NCBI GenBank assembly: GCA_016235875.1
Contig: JACRII010000028.1
Span: 1 to 42,332 of the forward strand
Length of the DNA: 42,332 nt
Direction of reading: 5' to 3'
Source of the DNA: Planctomycetota bacterium
GTDB lineage: Bacteria; Planctomycetota; Brocadiia; Brocadiales; Brocadiaceae
Part shown: positions 33,715-42,192 of the stretch, piece after piece
Numbering within the stretch: the first letter of the stretch is position 1
Layout: every line of letters begins with the position of its first letter
Notes under the pieces: generated by a model
What the model saw: only the letters and a program-made list of their open reading frames with translations
What the model was told of the DNA's origin: nothing
The model's database searches: none
Translations under genes and position numbers: made by a program

Positions 33715-34917
33715 TTAAAATCGTAAGTCGTTTACACTAAGGATTGCCGTTAGCATAGAAATTACAATTACGCCGATAACTGCGCCCATGAGCAATATAA
33801 GCACGGGTTCTACCATGGTTACCAGCCGCTTCATGCGCTGTTCTACATCGGCATCAAAATTATCTGCAACTTTAAGGAGCATTTGATCCAAATTCCCTGT
33901 TTCTTCACCCACCTTTAATAAATGGACTGCAATTTCCGGCAAAAATCCTTTTTGCGCAAGCGAAACCGTGAGGCTTGCCCCTTCTTTTACGTCAGTCTTT
34001 ACCGTGCTGAGAATATCAGCAAGATATTGGTTGGATAACACATCTTTAACAATGTCCATTGATTTAAGCAGAGGTACGCCGTTTTCCAGCAGGGTGCCAA
34101 GTGTTCTCGCAAATCTGGATATTTGCATTTTCCATAGAAGGTTACCCATGAGTGGTAGTTTTAATTTTTTTTGGTCCATTTTTATTGAAGTGTTTTTATC
34201 CTTCATTGCTTTTCTATACAAAAAGAACGTGATCATGGCTACAATAATAGAAACCCAGCCGTATCTAATGGAATACCGACTCAAACCCATGAGTACCATA
34301 GTCGAAAAAGGAAGAGAAATTCCCATTCCTTCAAATATCTGAGCAAACTTAGGGATAACGTAGACAATGAGAGCGCCTACTGACACGAGGCCGGTACTGC
34401 TTAACAGGAGCGGATAGATCATTGCAGAAATAATTTCACCCCGAACTTTTTGCAAGCGTTCCTGAAACGATCCCAACCTTTTCAGTACCTGCGGCAATAC
34501 CCCACCTTCTTCGCCAGCACGTATCATGTTTATGTAAACACTGGTGAATAGTTTGGTATGGTTTGCAAGTGCTTCAGCAAAGGATTTTCCGGATTTTATC
34601 CCGTTCAACAAATCTTCAACAACATTTTTAATGGTGTTATTGTCCTGTCCGGATAATAGAATGGACAAGCTTTTATCAATAGGGATGCCACCTTCGAGCA
34701 GTGTTGCTAATTCTTGTGTGAAAGGTAAAACGGCTTTCTTGTTTACACGATTTACAAAAAGTCCAAATTTTTTATTCTTATCCACCTGACAGATATTTAA
34801 GATGACATGGCCGGATTTGCGGAGATCATTAATCAGTTCCAATTTACTGATCGCCTCTTTTTCCCCTTCAATAATGCCACTGGAAGTTGTTAATAACTTA
34901 TATTTAAAGATACTCAT
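33715..34917 (-). CDS. gspF: Type II secretion / type IV pilus inner-membrane protein GspF
   Basis: GspF/PilC is the polytopic inner-membrane platform that works with the assembly ATPase to build pseudopili. At 400 residues it has the typical two T2SSF domains, about 65-190 (FTQELATLLEGGIPIDKSL, VYINMIRAGEEGGVLPQVL) and about 270-390 (RTLGTLLENGVPLLKSMDI, HLLKVGEETGNLDQML), each followed by hydrophobic segments. The partner ATPase GspE is not in this window. It lies six bases after the GspC-like gene, so translation is probably coupled. Confidence 0.95.
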   Translation of the reverse strand: MSIFKYKLLTTSSGIIEGEKEAISKLELINDLRKSGHVILNICQVDKNKKFGLFVNRVNKKAVLPFTQELATLLEGGIPIDKSLSILLSGQDNNTIKNVVEDLLNGIKSGKSFAEALANHTKLFTSVYINMIRAGEEGGVLPQVLKRLGSFQERLQKVRGEIISAMIYPLLLSSTGLVSVGALIVYVIPKFAQIFEGMGISLPFSTMVLMGLSRYSIRYGWVSIIVAMITFFLYRKAMKDKNTSIKMDQKKLKLPLMGNLLWKMQISRFARTLGTLLENGVPLLKSMDIVKDVLSNQYLADILSTVKTDVKEGASLTVSLAQKGFLPEIAVHLLKVGEETGNLDQMLLKVADNFDADVEQRMKRLVTMVEPVLILLMGAVIGVIVISMLTAILSVNDLRF

Positions 34918-34923
34918 AAATAG

Positions 34924-35541
34924 CTATTTTTTAATGTTGGATCTCATAATAACAATATGTTCTTCCCCGTACCAGTCAAGTTTTACCTGGTCTTGTTCAA
35001 TATTTTTTACCTTGTATTCTGCAATCTCCTCGCCTTCTTCGATAAAAATAAAAGGTTTTTTGTTTTTTGTTGTATCGGGATTTTCTATTAATGCTTTTCT
35101 GGTATCTCCAAGAATCATGATTCCTCGCAGGGTAATTTTTTTGGGAGTTCCTTTTGGTTTTTGTTGATTTTCTGCAGATTGAGCAGCCCCTTCTTCTTGT
35201 TTGGAATCCGTTTTTGTTTCAGGAGGATTCCAGGCAGTGCGGTTTGGTGAAAAAGGGTTATTTGAAAGCATAAGTTCATAGTAGTCTGCCGATTTGTTAT
35301 CGACAGCCAGGGAAGTCAGTGGATTTTTCTTTAAAAGGGTTTCTTCAATATATTTTTCTGGTTTTGTTATATTTTCCGGAGGATGATAAACTAACAACAC
35401 GCAAATAATTGCCAGGCTGGCGACTCCTATCAGTAAGGCAAGGTTTATTATGGGTAAATAGCGCTTCCACTGCCTTACCTTTTTACCAAAGGTTTCTATG
35501 ACAGGTTGTAATGATTTTATATTAAGGTTAATAGACTTCAT
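34924..35541 (-). CDS. GspC/PilP-like inner-membrane protein
   Basis: This is a 205-residue protein with a short cytoplasmic N-terminus, one transmembrane segment (INLALLIGVASLAIICVLLV, about 31-50), a periplasmic linker rich in Gln/Lys/Glu (about 110-130), and a C-terminal beta domain (about 132-205: ITLRGIMILGDTRKALIEN, FIEEGEEIAEYKVKNIE). This layout matches the homology region of GspC and of PilP, which link the inner-membrane platform to the secretin. The position after gspM and before gspF is unlike proteobacterial operons, where gspC is first. I leave the symbol blank because C and P types are not separable by eye. Confidence 0.72.
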   Translation of the reverse strand: MKSINLNIKSLQPVIETFGKKVRQWKRYLPIINLALLIGVASLAIICVLLVYHPPENITKPEKYIEETLLKKNPLTSLAVDNKSADYYELMLSNNPFSPNRTAWNPPETKTDSKQEEGAAQSAENQQKPKGTPKKITLRGIMILGDTRKALIENPDTTKNKKPFIFIEEGEEIAEYKVKNIEQDQVKLDWYGEEHIVIMRSNIKK

Positions 35542-35546
35542 GTACG

Positions 35547-36149
35547 TTACAATTTCTTTCCTATTGAAGCAATTGCCGTTAAGGTAGAAGAAATAGTCGC
35601 CCCCTTTATAACATTTAAACCGAGGGTTTTTATTCGCAAATTATCGATAAAAAGCAGTTTGTCATTATTGTATTCTATATCGTATAGAAAATTTTGTAGT
35701 TTTTGAGAACTATCTAAATCACTTATTTCGAAATTAATTGACATGGCAATGAGATATGGTTTTTTGTTAATTACCTCTTTTTTTAAGGCCGTACTCCTGG
35801 ATACAACTAATCCATTCTTAGTAGCCAGATTATTTATCATTTCCTGTAATTTCGCAGATGCGAGTTCCTCCGTTTCTTCAGACAGGAATTTCTCCTGGAG
35901 TTTTATGTAATATTGTTCCAGTTCATCCAGCCTGGTCTCAAACTGTTTTTTGTTGGCTGTAAATGAATAATATTTCATAAGCAATTTCTTTTGAGTCTCT
36001 AACCGCTCTTTTGTTTCATTAATTGATTTAAAAAAGGGTGTAATCACAACCCTATCGAGACTCATATAAAAGAGAACAATAAGGGCAACAACCAACAGTA
36101 CTCTTTCTCTTATTTTGAGTCTATAAAATAGTTCTAAGAATCGTCCCAT
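35547..36149 (-). CDS. GspM/PilO-like assembly-platform protein
   Basis: This 200-residue protein has one N-terminal transmembrane helix (VLLVVALIVLFYMSL, about 17-31), a coiled-coil region (about 40-100, SINETKERLETQKKLL and onwards), and a C-terminal ferredoxin-like domain (about 105-200). This is the layout of GspM and PilO, which pair with GspL/PilN. It is separated by five bases from both neighbours. The sequence is too diverged for a firm M or O call; the operon context favours GspM. Confidence 0.8.
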   Translation of the reverse strand: MGRFLELFYRLKIRERVLLVVALIVLFYMSLDRVVITPFFKSINETKERLETQKKLLMKYYSFTANKKQFETRLDELEQYYIKLQEKFLSEETEELASAKLQEMINNLATKNGLVVSRSTALKKEVINKKPYLIAMSINFEISDLDSSQKLQNFLYDIEYNNDKLLFIDNLRIKTLGLNVIKGATISSTLTAIASIGKKL

Positions 36150-36154
36150 ATTAC

Positions 36155-37420
36155 CTATTTTTCGATGTTTCCTTTAATTCGGAATTTTTCTCTGCCACTC
36201 TGTGTTTTTGTAACGGGAGAAGTTAAACCCACGCCTGAAAAAAGAGAAGAATTTTCTAGAATTGGTATCAAATTCGTCGAAGATACTGCATCTCCCTCTA
36301 TTTCAAAAGTATTGTCCATGATTGTAATGCCCTTTACCCATGCGTCATTAGGCAATGTCTTCGCCAACTCGAGGATCACATCAATTCTGGGAATGTATTT
36401 CCCTCTTATTGCATTGGCCTTGTTAACAACTTCATCTAACACGATTATGCGTTCTTGTAGTTTCTCAACGATTACAACGTCTTTTTTAATCAATTTAACG
36501 TGTGCATTCACCGTTTTTAGTATTGCCAGATTATTTATCTTTTGAATGTATGGAATAAGGAACGAAAAAAATATCAAAAATCCTATAAGGAAACATATTA
36601 ATACAATTTGAGGATTTAGCCGCTTTCTATGTGATTTAACAAGGCTCAAATAGCATGGGTATTCTGCTAAACCGTAAAGCGCCGCCCCATACGATTCAGA
36701 ATTTTCTTCTAACAATTTATAATTGGTTTTGTATTCATCTGGTAATAATCCATTGGTAACAGGTGCTAACAGTATTTCATCTGAGCGCCTTGATTTGACC
36801 TGATTAGCTAATTCAACCTCAGTTTTTGCAACCGAAGATAAAACCAAAAGGTTATTTTCAAATACATTGTAACTGTAATATTTTATGTTCTTACTAACCA
36901 CTGCGACCGAACCTTTTCGTTCCTCAAGGATAGGGAGAAAGGCGAAAGGTGAAATAATAACCCGGGAAGGAATAATTTCAAGGACTTTCAGTTTTGATAG
37001 AATAGTATCCAATTCCGTTTTCTTTATAGCAACAATCAGAACTTTTGTCTCGTGTCTATTTTGCGATAACGAATGAATATCAAAATAAACGTCTTCACTG
37101 CTGAAAGGAATGAAACTATCCAATTGATATCTGAGCGCTTCTTTTAATTCTTTCAGGTTCGAATACGGACAGGTTGTTTCTCTGATAATAGCAAGTTCCC
37201 GCGGCAATGAAAGAATAGTCTCTCCCACAAAATTCCTTTTCTGGATTAGTGCATGTTTTAATTGCTGGGTATCCTTAAGCATAAAATCTTCTATCTTGAG
37301 CGTTTCGTGTGAATATTTAACCAGTTTTTTGCTGACGACCGTTATAATGAGGTCATTTCCATTGATGGACAAGCCCGTTGAACTCTGGGAAAATAAATTG
37401 ACGAACGGTATTTTATTCAT
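36155..37420 (-). CDS. gspL: GspL-like protein (PilM-PilN fusion)
   Basis: This 421-residue protein combines a cytoplasmic actin-like PilM domain (about 1-265: ILSLPRELAIIRE, LRYQLDSFIPFSSEDVYFD, ITTVVSKK-type strands) with a transmembrane helix (IVLICFLIGFLIFFSFLI, about 273-290), a coiled coil (about 295-345) and a periplasmic PilN domain (about 345-421, LAKTLPNDAWVKGITIMDN). GspL has this same architecture and recruits the ATPase GspE to the membrane. The gene starts 19 bp after gspK. Confidence 0.85.
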   Translation of the reverse strand: MNKIPFVNLFSQSSTGLSINGNDLIITVVSKKLVKYSHETLKIEDFMLKDTQQLKHALIQKRNFVGETILSLPRELAIIRETTCPYSNLKELKEALRYQLDSFIPFSSEDVYFDIHSLSQNRHETKVLIVAIKKTELDTILSKLKVLEIIPSRVIISPFAFLPILEERKGSVAVVSKNIKYYSYNVFENNLLVLSSVAKTEVELANQVKSRRSDEILLAPVTNGLLPDEYKTNYKLLEENSESYGAALYGLAEYPCYLSLVKSHRKRLNPQIVLICFLIGFLIFFSFLIPYIQKINNLAILKTVNAHVKLIKKDVVIVEKLQERIIVLDEVVNKANAIRGKYIPRIDVILELAKTLPNDAWVKGITIMDNTFEIEGDAVSSTNLIPILENSSLFSGVGLTSPVTKTQSGREKFRIKGNIEK

Positions 37421-37439
37421 ACTTACAAGGTGTCAAATG

Positions 37440-38501
37440 CTATTCAGGATATGCCGCAATAATTCTACAATGATCCGCACTCTTGAAAACAACTATTTTA
37501 TAGGAATTATATATTTTTTCTGCCGAAGAAGTTGAATTGATTGTCATATAATTTGAATCATATACGGTTAAATAATTCATAATCTTTAGAAAATCCGCAC
37601 CGATAATGCCAAAGTATCTAAAGATTTCTTTTAAATCCCCGATTTTTGCAATTTTCCCTCTCTTCCCTCTATATTTAATCATTGCCCTGGCTATCTCCTC
37701 GGTAATTGCAGGCACATAAAGAAGAACTTCCTTCGATGCAAAGTTGACGTTGATCTTGCCCGATCCGTAAATCGTCAGGTGATCCCGCAGCAATTCAAAT
37801 ATTTGCGGGGTAATTCCCTTAACTAAGGTCAGTTCCTCAAGAGATTCGAACGGCCCATTCTTTGGCTCATACGGTTCCGGGAATGTGGCATAATAGTCTT
37901 TCTCTGCACCATTGACATGATGTAAATCATCCTCATCGAGCCAATCCAGGATAGAATCCGTTATGATCTCTGCTGTATGTTCCTCCAGCTTATAGGCAGT
38001 AAGAAATTTAATAAAATTCTCCCGCGTCTCTTCTGTTATTTTATTTACATCAATCTTTCCCCCCTCATCGCTGATGAATACATCACAATTTCTATCGCTT
38101 ATTTCTACCAAGTATGGGTCGCTGCTTGGCGTCCAGGGATCGCTGCTTCTGTCTTTTTTACTTGCGTTTCTATCTCTGTTCTTTTTCAATTTTTTGATTT
38201 TTCCGCCTTTGGTTTCCTTTTCCTGTTTTTTCGGCAATAATAACATCTGTGTTGCATAAATACAGGCACCTCGTGCTGCATAAACGTTTTTTACACGTTC
38301 CGTAGAAGTAATTTCTGTTTTTATAGCAATTCCGGTGTTCCGGGTAAAACTTACTGCAATAAATCCAAAGATTACTATTGCCCAGAGGCTAAAAATGAGT
38401 ACATAGCCATGATTGGTGATATAAGCTCTTGTGCCTTTCCATTTTTCGTGACCGACAACTTTATCGCCCGCGGGATTCTCTCGGTTATTTTTTCTTTCCA
38501 T
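37440..38501 (-). CDS. gspK: Minor pseudopilin GspK
   Basis: This is a 353-residue protein. After 31 polar residues comes GYVLIFSLWAIVIFGFIAVSF, a hydrophobic N-terminal helix of the K type (no Phe-Thr-Leu-Ile-Glu motif). The periplasmic part has GKIDVNKI, LDWLDEDD, GPFESLEELTLVKGIT and repeated helix-hairpin-helix elements typical of GspK, which caps the pseudopilus with GspI and GspJ. Residues about 92-115 are a Lys-rich insertion. The only usable start is ATG 38501, which lies 127 bp inside gspJ; the overlap region codes for both proteins in different frames. No ATG, GTG or TTG occurs between it and the hydrophobic helix, so the long overlap seems genuine. Confidence 0.88.
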   Translation of the reverse strand: MERKNNRENPAGDKVVGHEKWKGTRAYITNHGYVLIFSLWAIVIFGFIAVSFTRNTGIAIKTEITSTERVKNVYAARGACIYATQMLLLPKKQEKETKGGKIKKLKKNRDRNASKKDRSSDPWTPSSDPYLVEISDRNCDVFISDEGGKIDVNKITEETRENFIKFLTAYKLEEHTAEIITDSILDWLDEDDLHHVNGAEKDYYATFPEPYEPKNGPFESLEELTLVKGITPQIFELLRDHLTIYGSGKINVNFASKEVLLYVPAITEEIARAMIKYRGKRGKIAKIGDLKEIFRYFGIIGADFLKIMNYLTVYDSNYMTINSTSSAEKIYNSYKIVVFKSADHCRIIAAYPE

Positions 38502-39115
38502 TTTAAATCCGTACCTTCAATAACATCGGCATCTAGAGTGGCTACATGGACTTCTTCCTCATTATCGGTTTCCTCTTCCACTGTATCAAGATACGCGAAT
38601 GAAATCACATCACAATCCTTAAGGAATATCGTGTAATCCTTGTCCGTATTCGGTGTGGTTTCAGATTCTTCGGATAATTTAACCAGGATTGTGGGGGTAA
38701 CCCTGGTTTCCATGTAAATTAGATCCCACAAGCCATTATCGTTTAACCTTACTTTATAATCAGTTATTATCAATCCTTGTCCATAATGTTTTTTGAAAGA
38801 AAGAGGGGATACGAAGGAAAGATAATCTTTTTCACCTGTAAAATAATTGGTTTTCTTTTTTTTGGCCATTTTGTTTTCTTCGGCAAGGAGGTCATCCTTT
38901 CTTGGAATCTTTTGAACACGTAATGAAGAGACCTGTTGCCAGAAAAAATCAAAGGCAGCTTTTTCTTTTGTTGTATCATTAAACCATGCCTCTTCTCTTT
39001 CCATCGAGAACAAGCCCGTTCTTATTGCGTAAGCGCCTGACATAATCAAGATTGTGCCAATGAACATAGCTATGAGTAATTCAAATAAGGTAAAGCCTTT
39101 TTTGCGTTTAATCAT
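38375..39115 (-). CDS. gspJ: Minor pseudopilin GspJ
   Basis: This is a 246-residue pseudopilin with a short basic leader, MIKRKKG, and the cleavage/methylation motif GFTLFELLIAMFIG. The open frame starts at 39199, but that would overlap gspI by 92 bp. ATG 39115 lies right before the prepilin leader, with AAGGA five bases upstream, overlapping the end of gspI by eight bases, so I chose it. The C-terminal domain contains an acidic stretch, VEEETDNEEE, near 175, which might bind calcium as in other minor pseudopilins. Its last 127 bp overlap gspK. Confidence 0.88.
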   Translation of the reverse strand: MIKRKKGFTLFELLIAMFIGTILIMSGAYAIRTGLFSMEREEAWFNDTTKEKAAFDFFWQQVSSLRVQKIPRKDDLLAEENKMAKKKKTNYFTGEKDYLSFVSPLSFKKHYGQGLIITDYKVRLNDNGLWDLIYMETRVTPTILVKLSEESETTPNTDKDYTIFLKDCDVISFAYLDTVEEETDNEEEVHVATLDADVIEGTDLKWKEKITERIPRAIKLSVTKNGKAQELISPIMAMYSFLASGQ

Positions 39116-39626
39116 CATTTTCCTTCGCAGATTTTCCAGCGGCATCCTCTTCAACCGATTCTTCACTATCATTTTCATCTGCTTCTGATTCTTCAGCAAA
39201 AAAAACGGTGTCGATATTTATTCCTTCAACGTGTATGCTCAGCGCCGTAGTTCCTTTGGGTGGAAGTTCTACATCGCTTTCATCTTCATTTGATGCTTCC
39301 ATAGTGATTTTTTTCCTGGCTTCTTTATATTTATCTACCTGCGATACTTTCCATTGAACACCGTCTTTTGTAACGCCTTCAAAGGTCTTTTCCTCATTCA
39401 ATTTCTCATATTTTTTACCCAGTATACCCAGAAAAGCCTCTTCTGTTTTGGTTCTTGCTAGAAGCAACAATTTTGTGTGATCATCAATTTTTCCTCTTAA
39501 TCTAGAAGAATTCCCGATCAAACCAAAGAAAATACCAATGGAAATTCCAACGATTGCCATTGCAACCATAACTTCTAAAATGGTAAAGCCGTTTTTATAC
39601 TCAACTTCAATATTTCTCAACTTCAT
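39108..39626 (-). CDS. gspI: Minor pseudopilin GspI
   Basis: This is a 172-residue pseudopilin. The leader ends in KNG and the mature protein begins FTILEVMVAMAIVGISIGIFFG, with Glu5 as required for assembly; it shows the usual I-type ILEVMVA motif. The globular part covers about 45-140. The tail is very acidic (EESEADENDSEES, VEEDAAG), longer than usual and probably disordered. It overlaps the end of gspD by 20 bp, so the pair is translationally coupled. Confidence 0.88.
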   Translation of the reverse strand: MKLRNIEVEYKNGFTILEVMVAMAIVGISIGIFFGLIGNSSRLRGKIDDHTKLLLLARTKTEEAFLGILGKKYEKLNEEKTFEGVTKDGVQWKVSQVDKYKEARKKITMEASNEDESDVELPPKGTTALSIHVEGINIDTVFFAEESEADENDSEESVEEDAAGKSAKENDD

Positions 39627-41619
39627 TCGTCCTTTGGGTTATTAACGGTTCAATTTCTTTTAGCTTCTTTTGGAATGCGTTGGTCAAAGAATCTGCTTCT
39701 TCAACATCGTTTGCAACATAGGGAGTTATTAGCATGATCAACTCTGTTCTTTTATTGGCAATGGATGTAGTTTTAAATAAATTTCCCAAATAAGGTATGT
39801 CCCCTAGGAGGGGTATCTTGCTAATACTTTTTTCATTTTTTTGTTCGATAATTCCACCCAGACTTATGGTATGTCCACTCTTTATCACAAGAGACGTTCC
39901 TGCCTTGCGGGTACTAAAGGTCGGTGAAGTACTAACGCCTGTAGTTGTTGTTTCGGCAGTACTAACCTCTTGTTTTATTTCTAATGTTACAAAATCATTT
40001 TCTCCAATATGAGGAGTTACGGTCAGGATGATACCGGTATCACGATACTGTACTTGCTCAAATACGACATTGGTACCTGTTGTTTGACCGGAGCTTGAAA
40101 GAATAGGCACTTCGCTGCCAACCTGTATGTTTGCAGGCTGTTCGTCTCTTACGAGGATATGCGGTGCAGATAATATCTTGGTATTAGAATTTGTCGCCAG
40201 AATATCCATCAGGACTTCAAAATTCCCTTTCGTAAATTTTATAGCCGGTGTTTCGGCAGTCCTTTTTAGATCTCCCAGTCCGAATAGATTTGTGTTTCCC
40301 ATTTTCAATGACCACTCTGTGCCGTAATCCAAAGTACTCTTAAGATCAACTTCCAAAATCAGCACTTCGATAAATACTTGCTGAGGTGTTGCGTCTATCG
40401 CCTCTATAATCGCTTTAATACCTTTATAATCACTCGGCAATGCCTTAACAACAATGGTATTTGTTTTTGCATCGGCAACGATCTTCATTGTCTCAAGCTG
40501 TTTCTTCCCCAGCGGTTTAGGCTGCGCAGCCATTTTTTCATTGTAAATCTGTGTTAGCACAGGCACAATCGTTTCGGCTTTTTGGTGTTGCACCTTATAC
40601 ACATATATTTTTAGCTCTTCTTCTAACTCTGATGGAGGAACATCCACATTTTTTATCCAAAGATCGATTTTCGGTAAGAGTTCCGGCACCCTGGTAACGA
40701 TTAACATCTTGTTGGTGTCAGAAAATGGCACGAAGTTAAATTCCCCCTCACCACCTGCCTTTCCGCCCATCGATTGTGCAATGGCGGCAAGATCTTTTGC
40801 CATATTTCGCGCATCGACATATTTGAAATCGTAAAATTTTACGGCTTTACCGGCAAAGAACGGGACGTCAAAGGTTTTTACCAAGGTAAGCAGTTTTTCC
40901 ATATTTGAGGCAGTTTCGATGAGTATGATATACGGAGAGTCGGCGTGAGTAACTATATTTCCAATCCCGGTCATAAATGGTTTTATCGTAGCGTTCAAAT
41001 TCTTTGGGTTTTCGTATTGAAGAGGAACTATTTGAACCATTATCTCTTTACTCCACGGGGGAATTTTATCCCCGGAAATAACAATATTTGATTCCTGTCT
41101 GGATTCTGCCTTAGGAAGTATTTTATAGAGATCACCGTCCTTTATTATTGCAAAATCGTATACATAGAGAAGTGTGTTGAGCATCGAAAGGAGTTCTTCT
41201 TTGTAGACCTGCCCGGTGGCGTGAAGATTGATGGTACCCCCGACTCTCTTATCTAAAATATAGTTTACATTAAGAATCTCGCCTAAAACAACCTGTAAAA
41301 CATCCTTTATTTCTGCGTTATCAAAATTTAAAGCGACATCGATTTTATCGCCTGTATATTCTGGTTTGTGAAGAGCAGGTTCCGGTTTTTTGCGTTCCGC
41401 CGGATATACAAATTCATCCGGTACACCCTCCTTTTTCTCCTCTACAACCTCTTTTTCAGGTGATATTTCATACTCCCAGGGTTTCTTCTCTACCGCCTCG
41501 GTTGTTGTAGAAAGTGTTACTGGTTTTCTAAATGGTACGAAATCAGACTGCTTTATCTGGGTTTCTTTACAACCAATTACACAAATAACAAGAATTGATG
41601 CATAGACGCATTTGTTCAT
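39607..41619 (-). CDS. gspD: Secretin GspD, outer-membrane lipoprotein
   Basis: This 670-residue protein forms the outer-membrane channel of the type II system. The open frame starts at 41634, but ATG 41619 has GGGAGA seven bases upstream and gives a lipoprotein signal with the lipobox VIGC (Cys22-23 region), so I chose it. Domains in order: a Pro/Lys/Glu-rich linker (about 25-95), N0 (about 100-170, VALNFDNAEIKDVLQVVL), N1, N2 and N3 (about 190-410), and the secretin domain (about 415-640), with VFIEVLILEVD, VGSEVPILSS, VQYRDTGIILTVTP and the signature KIPLLGDIPYLGNLF. A self-lipidated secretin does not need a separate pilotin. The gene starts the operon, downstream of the tRNA on the same strand. 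Confidence 0.95.
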   Translation of the reverse strand: MNKCVYASILVICVIGCKETQIKQSDFVPFRKPVTLSTTTEAVEKKPWEYEISPEKEVVEEKKEGVPDEFVYPAERKKPEPALHKPEYTGDKIDVALNFDNAEIKDVLQVVLGEILNVNYILDKRVGGTINLHATGQVYKEELLSMLNTLLYVYDFAIIKDGDLYKILPKAESRQESNIVISGDKIPPWSKEIMVQIVPLQYENPKNLNATIKPFMTGIGNIVTHADSPYIILIETASNMEKLLTLVKTFDVPFFAGKAVKFYDFKYVDARNMAKDLAAIAQSMGGKAGGEGEFNFVPFSDTNKMLIVTRVPELLPKIDLWIKNVDVPPSELEEELKIYVYKVQHQKAETIVPVLTQIYNEKMAAQPKPLGKKQLETMKIVADAKTNTIVVKALPSDYKGIKAIIEAIDATPQQVFIEVLILEVDLKSTLDYGTEWSLKMGNTNLFGLGDLKRTAETPAIKFTKGNFEVLMDILATNSNTKILSAPHILVRDEQPANIQVGSEVPILSSSGQTTGTNVVFEQVQYRDTGIILTVTPHIGENDFVTLEIKQEVSTAETTTTGVSTSPTFSTRKAGTSLVIKSGHTISLGGIIEQKNEKSISKIPLLGDIPYLGNLFKTTSIANKRTELIMLITPYVANDVEEADSLTNAFQKKLKEIEPLITQRTNEVEKY

Positions 41620-41758
41620 CAATAAATCTCCCATTAATGGGTAAATTATTTACTTATTATACAACCATAATTTTATTTATGTCATGCATTATAAGGAAGT
41701 ACAACTAAAATAGCTTATAAAGTACACGCTTTTATACTTCAGGCAGGGCGAAACAGAG

Positions 41759-41848
41759 TGGTGCGGAAGGGGGGATTTGAACCCCCACCCCGGTATCAGC
41801 GGGACTAGCCCCTCAAACTAGCGCGTCTGCCGATTCCGCCACTTCCGC
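41759..41848 (-). tRNA. tRNA-Leu (anticodon GAG)
   Basis: The minus strand folds as a long-variable-arm tRNA. The acceptor arm GCGGAAG pairs with CTTCCGC. The anticodon arm CTAGT, loop TTGAGGG, GCTAG gives anticodon GAG (Leu, CUC). A CCCG/CGGG variable arm follows, then the T arm GGGGG, TTCAAAT, CCCCC. The discriminator base is A and CCA is encoded at 41759-41761. All stems are well paired. Confidence 0.97.
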
Positions 41849-42192
41849 ATTTCATAGAATTGTTCGTATCTGATTAAACCAAAAATACTTAGTAATTTTA
41901 ACATTACACCATAAAAAGTCAAATATTTTTAATAATAAGAAATTATTAATTTTTGAATACTTAACAGCGTCCTTTATCACTATCTTTACATTTATGTACC
42001 GTAAAAACACCTTTTTCGTTTATTAAGTTATTATTATTAACTTACTACTAAAATCGTTTTGTTGAAAAAAATTTGTAAGTATCAAACGCAGTTAGTATTT
42101 AAAGTTTATCTTTTCTATACAAAGAGTATTGGCATTCAACATGCCGAATATAAATATAGTTAACAAAAATTTCTTTCTAAACCTGTAAAACT
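41849..42192. other. AT-rich divergent intergenic region
   Basis: No gene is seen in 344 bp between the tRNA and the rightward prepilin. A seven-base inverted repeat, TAAGTTA, loop TTATTAT, TAACTTA, lies at 42024-42044 and could be an operator or simple AT-rich chance. The promoters of the tRNA (leftward) and the prepilin (rightward) must be here, but no box stands out. Confidence 0.45.
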
